Source: Hofstenia miamia
Lineage: Eukaryota > Xenacoelomorpha > Acoela
Direction of reading: 5' to 3'
NCBI GenBank assembly: GCA_004352715.1
Contig: SCFE01000009.1
Coordinates: 3,171,013-3,235,012, forward strand
Length of the DNA: 64,000 bases
Position 1 is the first letter of the stretch; each line of letters opens with the position of its first letter. The notes under the pieces are model-generated. The model was not told the DNA's origin, made no database searches, and saw only the letters and a program-made list of their open reading frames with translations. A program made the translations under genes and the position numbers. This document shows positions 21,770-32,213 of this stretch, one piece after another.

Positions 21770-23340
21770 TCAGGGAGTCTGACAGTTTTCCTCAGGACTC
21801 TAGCTGTTCCTAAAGGCGCTGTCTTCTGTACTACATCAACTCCCCACTTCGGTAAACTCAACTCCTCCAGGTATTTTCTATGCTCCTTACTCACTGCTCC
21901 TAGTGCTCCTATGACTACCGGGACTACTTCGACCTTCTTTAAGTTCCACAGCCTTTCTATTTTCTCTGCCAAACCGCTGTACTTGTCTATCTTCTCTTTC
22001 TCCTTCCTTTCTACATTTCTGTTCTTTGGTACTGTTCCCAATATTTTCTCTTTGTCTACCACTACTATGTCTGGCCTCCATGCTTCTATTACCTTGCTTG
22101 TTTGGATGTTGAAGTCCCACAGTATCTTAGCCTTCTCATTCTCTATGACTCCATATGGCTCATGGTCATGCCACTTGTCTCCAGCTTCTAACTCATGCTG
22201 CCTGCTTAAGCTTCAAAGTACCATTCTTCCCACCTTGTCATGCCTGAACCTATACTCATTCTGTGCAAGCTTCTCACAACCTGCTATCAGATGATCTACT
22301 GTCTCCATCCCTTTCTTTCATAGCCTACACTTGTCACTTACTTCCACTCTTCTGTCTATATACTTCTTCACCCAATTTGTACTAATTGCTTGCTCCTGTG
22401 CAGCCATTATCAATGCTTCTGTTTCTCTCTTTAGTCCTGCCCTCTTTAGCCACTTGTTACTCTCTTCTCTGTCACAGTTTTGTGTATTCCTCCAGTATTC
22501 TCCATGCTTCACCTTCTGCCTATACCTTGTTTGTTTCTCTGCTTCCATTCTTCTCTGGTATGCCTTCTTTCCCTCAGCCTCTGTTCTTATCTTCGTTAAC
22601 TCCATAGTGACCTCCAGTAGGGACCCTTTAGTTTGCTCTTTCACATATTCCTTTAGTCCTAGTGCTGCTGCTTTCACGGCTTCCTCTACACTTAGTAGTC
22701 CTTTCACTCTTTTATGCCTTGCCATGTACAGCCTATCTACATCTCCATTTAAGTTGAATACTCTCTCTGCTGCTAGTATTTTCCTTGTCTCTCTGTCTAA
22801 TTCCCTCAGTTCATTCTTATTCAAACCAACTATTCCTGCTGAATATCTCAAAACTGGTATCGCCCATGTATTGATTGCCTTTATGCTGTTCTGTCCATTC
22901 AGTGCTGACTTCTGTAGTGCCTTCCTTACTTTCCACTTGTATTCTTTTCATAACCTCGTCTTCATTTCCTCATGATCTGTTCTATCTTTCTCTACCACTC
23001 CTAAGTACTTGTACCCCTCTTTGACTTCCTCAATCTTGTCCCCACTGCTCGTCCTCAAACCACCTCCATGTATGCACTTGCCTATGGTCATTGTCACTTT
23101 TCTAATCCAAACTCCAACCCAAACACTCTACCTGCCATCTCCAATATTTCCACTTGCTTCTGTAACATCTTCTTTGAGCTAGCATATATCTTCAGATCGT
23201 CCATGTACCATAGATGACTCACTGCTCTACCATTATTTTCCATCTTATACCCTATGTCTGTCTTCTTTAAACTTTCTTTGATGGGGATTAAGCTCACTAC
23301 AAACAGTAGTGGCGCCAAGCTGTCTCCCTGGAATTATATT
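21770..23340 (-). pseudogene. R2/R4-type LINE, 5'-truncated, copy A
   Basis: Minus-strand non-LTR retrotransposon of the group with a C-terminal restriction-like endonuclease. From the 5' side: QGDSLAPLLFVVSLIPI (about 23285-23338), catalytic YMDDLKIY (about 23184-23207), RYSAGIVG (about 22828-22851), and DVDRLY with GLLSVEEAV (about 22680-22745). Next is the zinc knuckle CX2CX8HX4C (about 22275-22330) and then RPDIVVVDKEK (about 22046-22080) with the C-terminal VVIGALGAVSKEH and RVLRK blocks. It is inactive. The second zinc-knuckle Cys codon is TGA (22318-22320) where copy B has TGT. A 15-base deletion turns TVIDIAVP into TVP, removing an Asp of the endonuclease core, and there is a stop after the palm near 23094. 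The 5' end stops where the CR1-like element begins. Confidence 0.85.
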
Positions 23341-23344
23341 ATTA

Positions 23345-24293
23345 CTATTAAAATTATTATATCAGATCTCACTGGTCGGGCCTCGCTTTCACTCCGCGAA
23401 GCAATTCTTTCGAACGTGTTTGCTGGTGCTACGTCCCTGGATGAGGCAAATGCTTTTATCAAAGATAAAAAGAAAACGCCGCTTCATCAACTCTTCTCTC
23501 GTCTTAATAAAGAAAATGCCGCTGAAGCTCTCCTGATCCTTTTCAAAAACTCTCTCAGTTCTACATCAGCCTCTGCCACTAGTCCTACATTCTCAGAAGA
23601 AACTCCATCATACACTCCTCTTAATGTAAAAAACTCTAGATCGCCTTCACCTTCTCCTCATTGATATGAATCTTTCAGACGATATCATCCAGAAAATCGC
23701 TCGCTTCAACCTCAAAATGTCCGTCAACAACACACTCATCTCAAGCCTCGTTCATCTGTAAAATCTATCAAGCCCGGAACTACCTCTCTCATCATTGGAA
23801 GCAGTATCTTGAAGTATGTCCGTTCTCACAATCTTTTTTCAAATCAAACAACAACAATTCACTCATATCCTGGTCACAACTCTCATCAACTCTCTCAGAA
23901 GATCCAGAATTATCCAACAACGCACATCAACTCCGTTTTCATAAATACAGGCCTCATTGATGCACTCAAATCTACCGACATCAAACAATTTCAACAGAAC
24001 ATCAATCATCTTGTATCTTTAATCCATCGAAAATTCACTCCGCGGTTCATCTATTTCCTAGAAATTACTCCAGCTGTAAACATTCTGCTCTACAGAAGAA
24101 TCATGTCATCACTAGATTTAATAAAGCCTTAACACGTCTCTCTACTAATAAATTCAATGTTATTCCAGTCTTCAAAAGCTTTCTGAATTCACCACGAAGT
24201 ATCAACTCCAACCTCTTCGCCCGTGATGGAATCCACTTATCTCAAGGAATTGCTCATATCACTTTCGTCTTAAAAGGATTCTTCCTCGCCTAA
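23345..24293 (+). pseudogene. ORF1 of CR1/L2-like LINE with SGNH-type esterase domain, frameshifted
   Basis: First open reading frame of a plus-strand LINE. The N-terminal part (IKDKKKTPLHQLFSRLNKEN near 23458-23520) is shared with the second copy at 27.9 kb. The esterase-like domain follows: LIIGSSILKYV (23788 on) takes the place of the GDS block, with HSYPG, INTGLIDALKS and a late RDGIHLSQG (24222-24248), whose Asp-Gly-x-His is the catalytic block V of SGNH hydrolases. The run ends at TAA 24291-24293. A stop at 23662 and a frame change near 24075-24130 break it. Esterase-type ORF1 proteins are known from CR1 and related LINEs, where they are thought to act in the RNP. Confidence 0.7.
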
Positions 24294-24452
24294 TTTCTCA
24301 CTCTTCATTTCGAATTCCGAATGTCACCTATCTAAAAGCTGCCAATTCTTTAAATCGTCGAACTCTTCTTCAGACGCCTTCTTCATCTGATTTATTATGA
24401 ACATGTACAGAAAAAGATAAATATTATTATATATTATTTAGTTATCTATGTA

Positions 24453-24810
24453 ATGTTACAAAATTTACATCTATATTATATAAATCCACATCCACATGCT
24501 TCAAAACATCCCCATTTAACATATTATGCATATACAGTTAAATTCAGTACCCTTCTTCTTAATCACCTCAATAACTGTTTTTATTCGATAAGATTACTTC
24601 TTTCAGGAGATATTAAACTCAACCCAGGACCAATTCTAGAAGAAAATAAATTAAAAAACTACTATAACTATAAAATAACTATAAATTTGTTTATCTCAAT
24701 GCTAGAAGCCTCAATTCAAACAGAAATGATTTTCTAAACTTAATAAATAAGAAAAAACGCAATATTCTTAATTTCGGAAACCTGGTTACAGCATAACACT
24801 GATCAGAAAT
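24453..24810 (+). pseudogene. Start of LINE ORF2: 2A-like motif and AP endonuclease, broken
   Basis: ORF2 begins with a leader that ends SGDIKLNPGP (24603-24632), closely like the ribosome-skipping 2A motif D(V/I)ExNPGP but with Lys at the Glu position. Two frame changes follow. LNARSLNSNRNDF (24695 on) is the first strand of the AP endonuclease domain, and ISETWLQH (24771 on) contains its conserved catalytic Glu. The sequence then stops at TAA (about 24815) and jumps to the linker region, so most of the endonuclease is missing in this segment. The end of the domain (SDHAL) appears after the N at 25182. Confidence 0.7.
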
Positions 24811-24829
24811 TTGTTTAATCCTGACCGCA

Positions 24830-27475
24830 AAGTAAAATTCAAAGCGCGCAAGTTTGCTTTATCAAATGCCGATGATAGTGACATACATGAACTAGTAAGT
24901 ATTAAAAGAAAATTGTTTGATCTCGACAACAACTAATTGGACTAATTACGAAAAATCAAAGAGGATTATTAAACAATTAAGAAATAAAAAATCTGCCTTA
25001 AAACAAAAAAGATTCTTCAATAAACTAAATGTTACAAACGAAAAATGGCGATATATTCATAAAATTTTGGGAAAAAGTAAAGGAATTTCAACTGATATTA
25101 ATGAATTAAGTATTGATAACCAAACTACAAGAGAAAAAACAAGAATAGTAGACCACCTAAATACAACATTTAAGGAACTTGNAGTGACCATGCTCTTTGC
25201 ACATATATAAGTAATATAACTACCAAAGTCAATAAATTTAAAATAATTTATGCAAGAGATTATCTAAATTATTCAGGCGAAATAATGGAAACACTTTTGA
25301 AAAACATATCGTTCAACTATATATACACATTAAAATGTGGATCGTGCATGATTAATTATATTTCAAAAGAAATTTGCAATGCAGTTAATAAAGCGGCACC
25401 AATTAAGTACCTCAAAGTAAAATTAAAAGCGCGCAAGTTTGCTTTATCAAATGCCGACGATAGTAACATACATGAACTAGTAAGTATTCAAAGAAAATTG
25501 TTTGATCTCGCTCAAACAGAACCGACAACAACTAATTAGACTAATTACGAAAAATCAAAGAGGATTATTAAACATTTAAGAAATAAGAAATCTTCCTTAA
25601 AAGAAAAAAGATTCTTCAATAATACAAAAGAAAAATGGCGATATGTTCATAAAATATTGGGAAAAAGTAAAGGAATTTCAACTGATATTAATGAATTAAA
25701 TATTGATAACCCAAGTACAACAGAAAAAACAAGAATAATAGACCACCTAAATACAACATTTAAGGAACTTGGAAATTTCAATTTTCCTCAATATAAGAGA
25801 AAGACAAATATTAATAAATTCCCAGGAAAAACATACTTTTCTTTTAGATTCATAAATGCAAATGAACTAGAAACCATAATAAAAACTTTAGACACAAATA
25901 AATCAACAGCATCCTATAATTTTCCACTCTTTATTATTAAACGTCATTTTCATATCTTTAGTGAACATCTTCTATTTGCATTTAACCAATGCATTATTTA
26001 TAATGAACTCCCGGATATATTTAAGAAATCGGACATAAGTCCTATATATAAAAAAGGCGACCCTCTAAATGCACAAAANATACAACATTTAAGGAACTTG
26101 GAAATTTCAATTTTCCTCAATATAAGAGAAAGACAAATATTAATAAATTCCCAGGAAAAACATACTTTTCTTTTAGATTCATAAATGCAAATGAACTAGA
26201 AACCATAATAAAAACTTTAGACACAAATAAATCAACAGCATCCTATAATCTTCCAATCTTTATTATTAAACGTCATTTTCATATCTTTAGTGAACATCTT
26301 CTATTTGCATTTAACCAATGCATTATTGATAATGAATTCCCGGATATATTTAAGAAATCTGACATAAGCCCTATATATAAAAAAGGCGACCCTCTAAATG
26401 CACAAAATTATAGGCCCATTTGCATTGGCCATCCCTTTAGTAAACTATTTGAAAAATTATTAAATAATCAAATAAATGCCTATTTGATATCTGAAAATAT
26501 TCTTTCAAAGAACAATTTGGTTTTCGTAATGGTTATAGCACTCAAGATGCAATTTTATCAATATCAGAACAAATAAAATCTAATTTAACCCTAAACGCAT
26601 GTAATTGTGTTGCATTCCTTGACTTGAGCAAAGCTTTTAACTCAATGAATTTTGACATATTAAGGCACAAATTAATATATTATAACTTTGATAACAAATC
26701 TGTTAACTTAATTATGACTTTCCTTAAAAATCGACAGCAAAGAGTTATACTTAATGGTAAAAAATTTAAAATATATTATGATGGACCGTGGGGTTCCACA
26801 GGGCACAGTTCTCGGACCTATTGTATTTGCAATTTATGTTAATGACATAACTCAACCGGTAAAAAACAGTAAAATTTATCAATATGCAGATGATACATAT
26901 CTTATAAGTACTGATATAAATGCCTTCAATGCAACTAAAAATCTCCAATATGACATCGAGAATTTAACAAAATATGTCTCAAATAATCAATTGAAAGTAA
27001 ATATTGAAAAAACACAATTTATAATATTCTCCTCTAAGTCAAACAGAAATCTCACAAAAAACATAGAACTTAAATTAAATAATGTACCAATAAAGCAAAG
27101 CAAATCTATTAACTATTTAGGTGTTGAAATTGACAATGATTTAAATTTCGAACAATTCTTCATGACTAAAATTCAAAAATGGCTTCTGGAGTTAGGTATC
27201 TTTATCATCTCAGAAATATTTCAAATACGTACCACAAACAATTAATAAATTCACTCTGCCTTTCACACTTTCAATATTGCTCATTCCTCTTTACAAATAT
27301 TAATTCAAAACATCGCATCCTCCTGTCTAAAACTTTTAATTGGTCCCTTAAAATACAATGCATCCGATTACCGATTAAAATACAAAATACTATCTCCTTA
27401 TTATCAAATTTAAGTGCATATGGTATCAATATTTTTTTAAATTCAACTTTGGTCAAGCCGCAATTTCGTTTTTAA
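24830..27475 (+). pseudogene. Reverse transcriptase region of CR1/L2-like LINE, with duplicated blocks
   Basis: Linker and reverse transcriptase. Landmarks are SDHAL (25184 on), ISPIYKKGDPLNAQ (26035 on and again about 26365), a YRPI block (about 26410), FLDLSKAFNSMN (26617 on, motif A with the second Asp changed to Asn), GVPQGTVLGPIVFAIYVNDI (26790 on, motif B region) and catalytic YADD (26883-26894). Then comes INYLGVEID near 27108-27135 and, after a frame change near 27170, the thumb and C-terminal tail to about 27475. Three stretches are duplicated around single N bases at 25182 and 26079: about 24850-25181 with 25428-25771, and about 25761-26078 with 26084-26404. The first pair differs by several percent, so different genomic copies may have been merged. 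Confidence 0.8.
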
Positions 27476-27815
27476 AACAGTATATTAAATTGAATGAACG
27501 TTCTCAAACATGTTTATGCGTGGATAAATGTTTTAATAGTTTTCACCACACAGCAACTAAATTATGGAATAACTTAAATAAAGAAATTAAATTTGAAAAA
27601 AATTACATTCCTCTTTAATAGACAATGCCTACTTAATGACAATAATACACTACATTCATTTGAAAATTTTGTATAAAATGCACACACACAACACACACAT
27701 TTTAATATTATATATATATTTATTATATTTGTAAATAGATTTTTGTAGTTTTGTAGTTTATAGTTTTTGTACCCTTTTTTTTCTTGTAGCAATAAATTGC
27801 TTTTGAATCTTGAAT
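27476..27815 (+). repeat. 3' end of the CR1/L2-like LINE
   Basis: Non-coding tail with a CACACA tract, a T-rich run, and a terminal AATAAATTGCTTTTGAATCTTGAATCTT. The duplicated TTGAATCT octamer is the kind of short tandem repeat that ends CR1/L2 elements instead of a poly(A) tail. Confidence 0.6.
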
Positions 27816-27824
27816 CTTAATATT

Positions 27825-28460
27825 ATTACTATGTCCGCTCTCGCCAAAGTCGGGCTACCAGCTCGCTCCATAATTCAATTTTACGCAATTGTTCAGTGGT
27901 ATTACGTCACTTGACAGGGCGGCCTCATTTATAAAAGATAAGCGTAGAACTTCTTTGCATCAAATGTTCAGCCGCTTAAATAAAAATGACTCATCTTGCT
28001 CTTAAAAGCTGCTCTTACTTTTTCTGGAACACCACTTCATAAAGCAACTCAATCTTCTCCAACAAACGTCAACCTCCCATTGTCATCCCAGTCAAAGTTA
28101 AAAATTGCGTTACTACCACAGCGCTGTTGATTCCTCTGATTACTTTTCATTTCCGCAAAAACTTTCGTTCACAGAAACCGAAATCAAATGCTGATGCACT
28201 GAAGCCACCTATGAACACATCGACCAGCTACTAAATCTATTAAGCTTGGAGCCAGTATTCTAAAACGCGTTTGTTCTATCAACCTCTCAAATCAAGTGAC
28301 TTCAATTCACTCCTATGGCGGACAAGATAATAGGTAACTTACAAACAGGACCTCACTCTATACAAACAGCACATAAACTCCGTCGTCATCAATACCAGTC
28401 TTATTAATGCACTAACTACTTCTAACACTCAGATCTTCAAGGCAAAGCTAAAGATTCCTA
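27825..28460 (+). pseudogene. Second CR1/L2-like copy: ORF1 fragment, head-to-tail
   Basis: Immediately after the first element's 3' end, a second ORF1 fragment in the same orientation starts near ATGTCCGCTCTCGCC. It shares FIKDKRRTSLHQMFSRLNK (about 27929-27987) with the first copy's FIKDKKKTPLHQLFSRLNK, and further on GASILKRV and TSIHSYGG (about 28240-28320) with the first copy's GSSILKYV and TTIHSYPG. Stops and frameshifts abound. It ends without ORF2 near 28460. Confidence 0.65.
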
Positions 28461-28464
28461 TTGT

Positions 28465-30245
28465 ACTGCAAGGACTTAAATAGGTAAAATATATGTTTAC
28501 CTAACCCAACTTAAAATTCAGCTAATGAACTTTACCCAACCCATCTCAAGTTCTTTTGAGCTTTAATCTGCTTGACCCACCCGCCAAAGTTATGGGAAAT
28601 TTGACTCAAACAAAACTGAAATGCAGTTTCAATACTTCTACAAGTTAATTTTTCATGAAAAATTAATTAAGGTGTGTACTTAGATAATTAGTTCTAAAAA
28701 GTAAGTCCAAAAGATTAAGATGGTGAAATTTTAACTTCAAGAAAAAATATGTCCTCTCATTTGTCTTTTAATTTTGGACTGTGTCATTAGCGTTGACATA
28801 GACGTCAGATGGATAACCGAAATAACTTAATGGAACTTAATTGTCTTTCTATTTAATACATATTTCCGATTTTTGAAAATTGATTTAATTAGACATCATA
28901 AATTTGTTTTTTGCTACAATAACTTACCCACATTTGTTTAACGTCAACCTGCCAGAGTCGAATTCATAATAATAATTTAATTTAAATCTTAATTCTAACT
29001 GGAGAGAGGAAAACGTATTCTCTTTCAATGAATCATTCTAAACATTTTTTTCAAAAACTAAATTACTAAAGACTTAAAATATGACTAAAAACAAACTTTG
29101 ATTCCTTGTACAATTAAAATTTTTATATTTTTAAATTCAATTTTGTCATTTTTTGAGTATATAACAATAATATTTTCTACAAATTTGTTTTATATATATA
29201 TNNNNNNNNNNNNNNNNNNNNNNNNNNNNNNNNNNNNNNNNNNNNNNNNNNNNNNNNNNNNNNNNNNNNNNNNNNNNNNNNNNNNNNNNNNNNNNNNNNN
29301 NNNNNNNNNNNNNNNNNNNNNNNNNNNNNNNNNNNNNNNNNNNNNNNNNNNNNNNNNNNNNATATATATATATGGTGAAAAAAGAGAAGGTCCCAGAATA
29401 CCTAAAATAATGGATGCAGTTTTTAATGGGTTTTCACAAATTACATATTTACGTATAGAAATATCTATATATTCAATAATATTTTTAGTCTCACTCCAGT
29501 GGTGGCTTAATGAATTTTGGTTAGGTGGGATACAGGTAACATTTATTACCCAGCATTTTTTGTGACATTTTTTAAGCACATCCTCGTTAGATGCACTCAA
29601 TATTTTCCCTTTTAAGCTACTGTCAAGTGTAATTAAGTTTATATTTTGTTGATCTCAATGTGAATAAAAAGCAAATTTTACCAAAATCGAACAAACATTT
29701 CCTTTGAAGAAAGGGAGCAGTACAACGCGTACTGCTTCACGATGCAGAAAGATTTCGTGACGGCATAAAAATGCAGGCCAATTTAAAGCAATTGCTAAAA
29801 ATATTTTTTATGCACGCGAAATCAATTTTCGTACGCCATCGCGCGACAGAAATATTTCGTAGTACGAAATATTTCGTGAAAAAGCTGCGCTGCTCACTTT
29901 ATCTAACATTCTTTAAAAAACATAAATGATATGGGTTCTCGGATATATGTTTCACAATAACTGCTGGAACTCATACATAAATTTTATCGCATTCATTATA
30001 TCAAAAAGATTTATTTCTTTTAAGTCTCGTATTTATGGCCGAAATTTTATCTAGAATATATTTAATTTAAATTGTTTGCACAAGGATAGATTACAGAAAA
30101 GTTATCTAATGATGTGACTTAATAGGCCATTTCAATTTCATTTGAGATTATTATATCAGTAGATATTTCAGCTCCAGTCCTGAACAATAAACTTTCTCTT
30201 TTAATATAAAGGTGAAGTAGATTGCGCGGAACGTGCCATTTTTGT
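28465..30245. other. Non-coding stretch with gap and palindromes
   Basis: No gene. It holds a 160-base N gap (29202-29361) bounded by TA repeats. At 29716-29735 is an inverted repeat AGCAGTAC/GTACTGCT, and at 29849-29877 two copies of GAAATATTTC, the second within a perfect 14-bp palindrome ACGAAATATTTCGT (29864-29877). Confidence 0.5.
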
Positions 30246-30249
30246 TTGA

Positions 30250-30255
30250 TTTATT
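30250..30255 (-). terminator. Candidate poly(A) signal of the ZFP36-like gene
   Basis: AATAAA on the minus strand, about 400 bases after the stop codon of the zinc-finger gene and beyond its AU-rich elements. It is a plausible but not unique choice of cleavage signal. Confidence 0.35.
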
Positions 30256-30448
30256 ACACTAAAAAACTAATATTTATGCAAGTATATAAAGGAATTGCGT
30301 TTTACTACAATAAATATACTGTATTTTAGAATGGCTTGGTAAATGCATCAAAGTTAATTAAAAAAAAAGAATAAAAATATTGTTACATTCAAACATTAAA
30401 TAATTTATATTTACAACCATATCTACAAATATAATTTATAAATGAAAT

Positions 30449-30488
30449 AATAAATAAATGACCCCTAGGGGCGACTGTAAATAAATAA
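30449..30488 (-). promoter_or_regulatory. AU-rich element: two UUAUUUAUU nonamers in the 3' UTR
   Basis: On the minus strand, TTATTTATT occurs at 30488-30480 and again at 30457-30449, about 170-210 bases after the stop codon. This nonamer is the high-affinity RNA target of the tandem CCCH domain of ZFP36/TIS11 proteins, which recruit deadenylases. Known family members carry such sites in their own mRNAs. Confidence 0.65.
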
Positions 30489-30657
30489 CTACTTGCATAC
30501 ATACCTCATGTAGCCTATTGAAAACTTAATATCAAACCTCGTGCACTCAAAGAGTGATATTATAAATATAAGCTCTGTTCTCTCCTGCCTACTGCACCTC
30601 GGAAATATACAGATTTCTATACAATTTCATAATTATAGTTTCTAGAAGTTTTCATCA

Positions 30658-31308
30658 TTATTCCAAACAACTTGCTGATTTAACAAGGCGTGTGTTCTTC
30701 TCTGAGTTGTAGACTGGGCTTCCTGGATAGCTTTTCGAAGAATTCGCTTCGCCTGCCATCCCGATTGGCACGTCTTGCTTCTGCTCGGTCAAGAATTGAG
30801 CCAAGCCCTGATTGAGGTCAGCAGTTAACTGGCTGCGGTCTTCATCAGTTCGATGAATGAAGTGACATCTGCGGCCGTATTTGCAGAATCCGTCAGAATG
30901 AAAAGCTTTGCACAGTTGAGTTTTATATTTGGGATGTTTTTCACACTCTCTCAGCTCGTTTAAACCATGGGCAAACTGACATTTGTTGCCATATTTGCAC
31001 CAGCCAGCTTCATCAAACGAACGGCAAAGCTCGGTTTTATATCTTTCAGATTTAGATAATTTATCACTTTCAGCAGATTTCACGGTACCAGACGATACTT
31101 CTGCTTCAGGAGAACTCTTTTTATTGTTATTGACATCGGACTTAACGCGTTTATTCGTAGTCGGCTTATTTTCTCTTGTCTTCCAAGTGAAATTATTCAG
31201 TAATGAAGAATCTATTTTGTCAGGGCTGTGAGAATTGTTTAAGTGGTCAAGTGTGCCTTTTCCATCGTTGCCAATAGATTTGGTGGTTTTTATCTGCATC
31301 CGATTGGC
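30658..31308 (-). CDS. ZFP36: ZFP36/TIS11-type CCCH zinc-finger protein, exon 2
   Basis: Main coding exon of an mRNA-decay factor that binds AU-rich elements and recruits the CCR4-NOT deadenylase in the cytoplasm. The tandem zinc-finger domain is canonical. Each finger follows RYKTEL or KYKTQL and has the exact CX8CX5CX3H pattern: [20 protein letters not shown] and [20 protein letters not shown], separated by 18 residues. A Ser/Lys-rich region precedes the domain. After it come about 65 residues ending [24 protein letters not shown] do not see the usual RLPIF-type NOT1-binding end. The exon opens after a strong acceptor TTTATTTAG (AG at 31309-31310) in phase 0, reading [10 protein letters not shown]. 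The internal ATG (31299) could be mistaken for the start, but the family has a short first exon, found here at 43288-43392. Confidence 0.9.
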   Translation of the reverse strand, partial: ANRMQIKTTKSIGNDGKGTLDHLNNSHSPDKIDSSLLNNFTWKTRENKPTTNKRVKSDVNNNKKSSPEAEVSSGTVKSAESDKLSKSERYKTELCRSFDEAGWCKYGNKCQFAHGLNELRECEKHPKYKTQLCKAFHSDGFCKYGRRCHFIHRTDEDRSQLTADLNQGLAQFLTEQKQDVPIGMAGEANSSKSYPGSPVYNSEKNTRLVKSASCLE

Positions 31309-31948
31309 CTAAATAAACACACCATAAATAATTGCTTAAAATTTTGAATTTCTAAAAAAAATACTTTAAATATTACAGAGTTTCTTTGGCCTACAAAATA
31401 GCATTATGGTTTTAATGAATATACTAGTCCCAATCACAAGAAAATGGAACCTGAATTAAGTGTCTTTAGTTGATACTGGGATCAAGTCTAGTAGAGAGCA
31501 TCGAGTTGTGGGCAAATAATCTTGTCCCGCAAAACCGTAGTGTAAAAGGACTATTCACTATAATCAGAAATTGAGCAATTTAAATCTTGTGATAATAGTT
31601 CTACGCAGCATCAAATTTTGTTTTCAAAAATTCATCGAATTCAAACCACTTTTCTTTGCCCCTTTTTTAAATTTTCATGGTTCAATAATTTATTTTTTAT
31701 TATCAGATATATACTGACTGGGACATTTTCAGTAATAAATGCTGTACACATTATTTTAGCAAAGGTTAATATGTCTCTTGCAAATATCATATAACTGAAT
31801 TTAAATATATTCAGTATCAAAACTGAAGTTGTCTCAAGTATTGCAAAACACTGTCTATATGCATTAGTATTTGAAATCCTACATTTTACCCTTCCCCACT
31901 TTTCCATTATTTATTTTATGATGTTACTTAAAAATTTAGAAATTATTG

Positions 31949-32213
31949 GCCTAATCGATTCTTGTGCACACTTTATAATCATGCAATATTATTTTATAAA
32001 AATTCTAAGAAATCATTTCTCTTTATTAGTATAAATTGATATTGCTTAGCCAGGAAATTCAATATTCCAANNNNNNNNNNNNNNNNNNNNNGCCTAATCG
32101 ATTCTTGTGCACACTTTATAATCATGCAATATTATTTTATAAAAATTCTAAGAAATCATTTCTCTTTATTAGTATAAATTGATATTGCTTAGCCAGGAAA
32201 TTCAATATTCCAA
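31949..32213. repeat. 122-bp exact duplication around 21 N
   Basis: 31949-32070 and 32092-32213 are identical over 122 bp and are separated only by N (32071-32091). This is the usual trace of two contig ends that overlap but were not merged. Confidence 0.9.

Noticed and set aside
21701-22294. Plus-strand frames of 197 and 214 codons (21701-22294, 22331-22975)
   Set aside because: They are antisense to the R2/R4-type LINE and have the Ser/Leu/Phe-rich composition of a shadow frame. The frames at 62660-63169, 62838-63149 and 63736-63957 are the same for the other copies.
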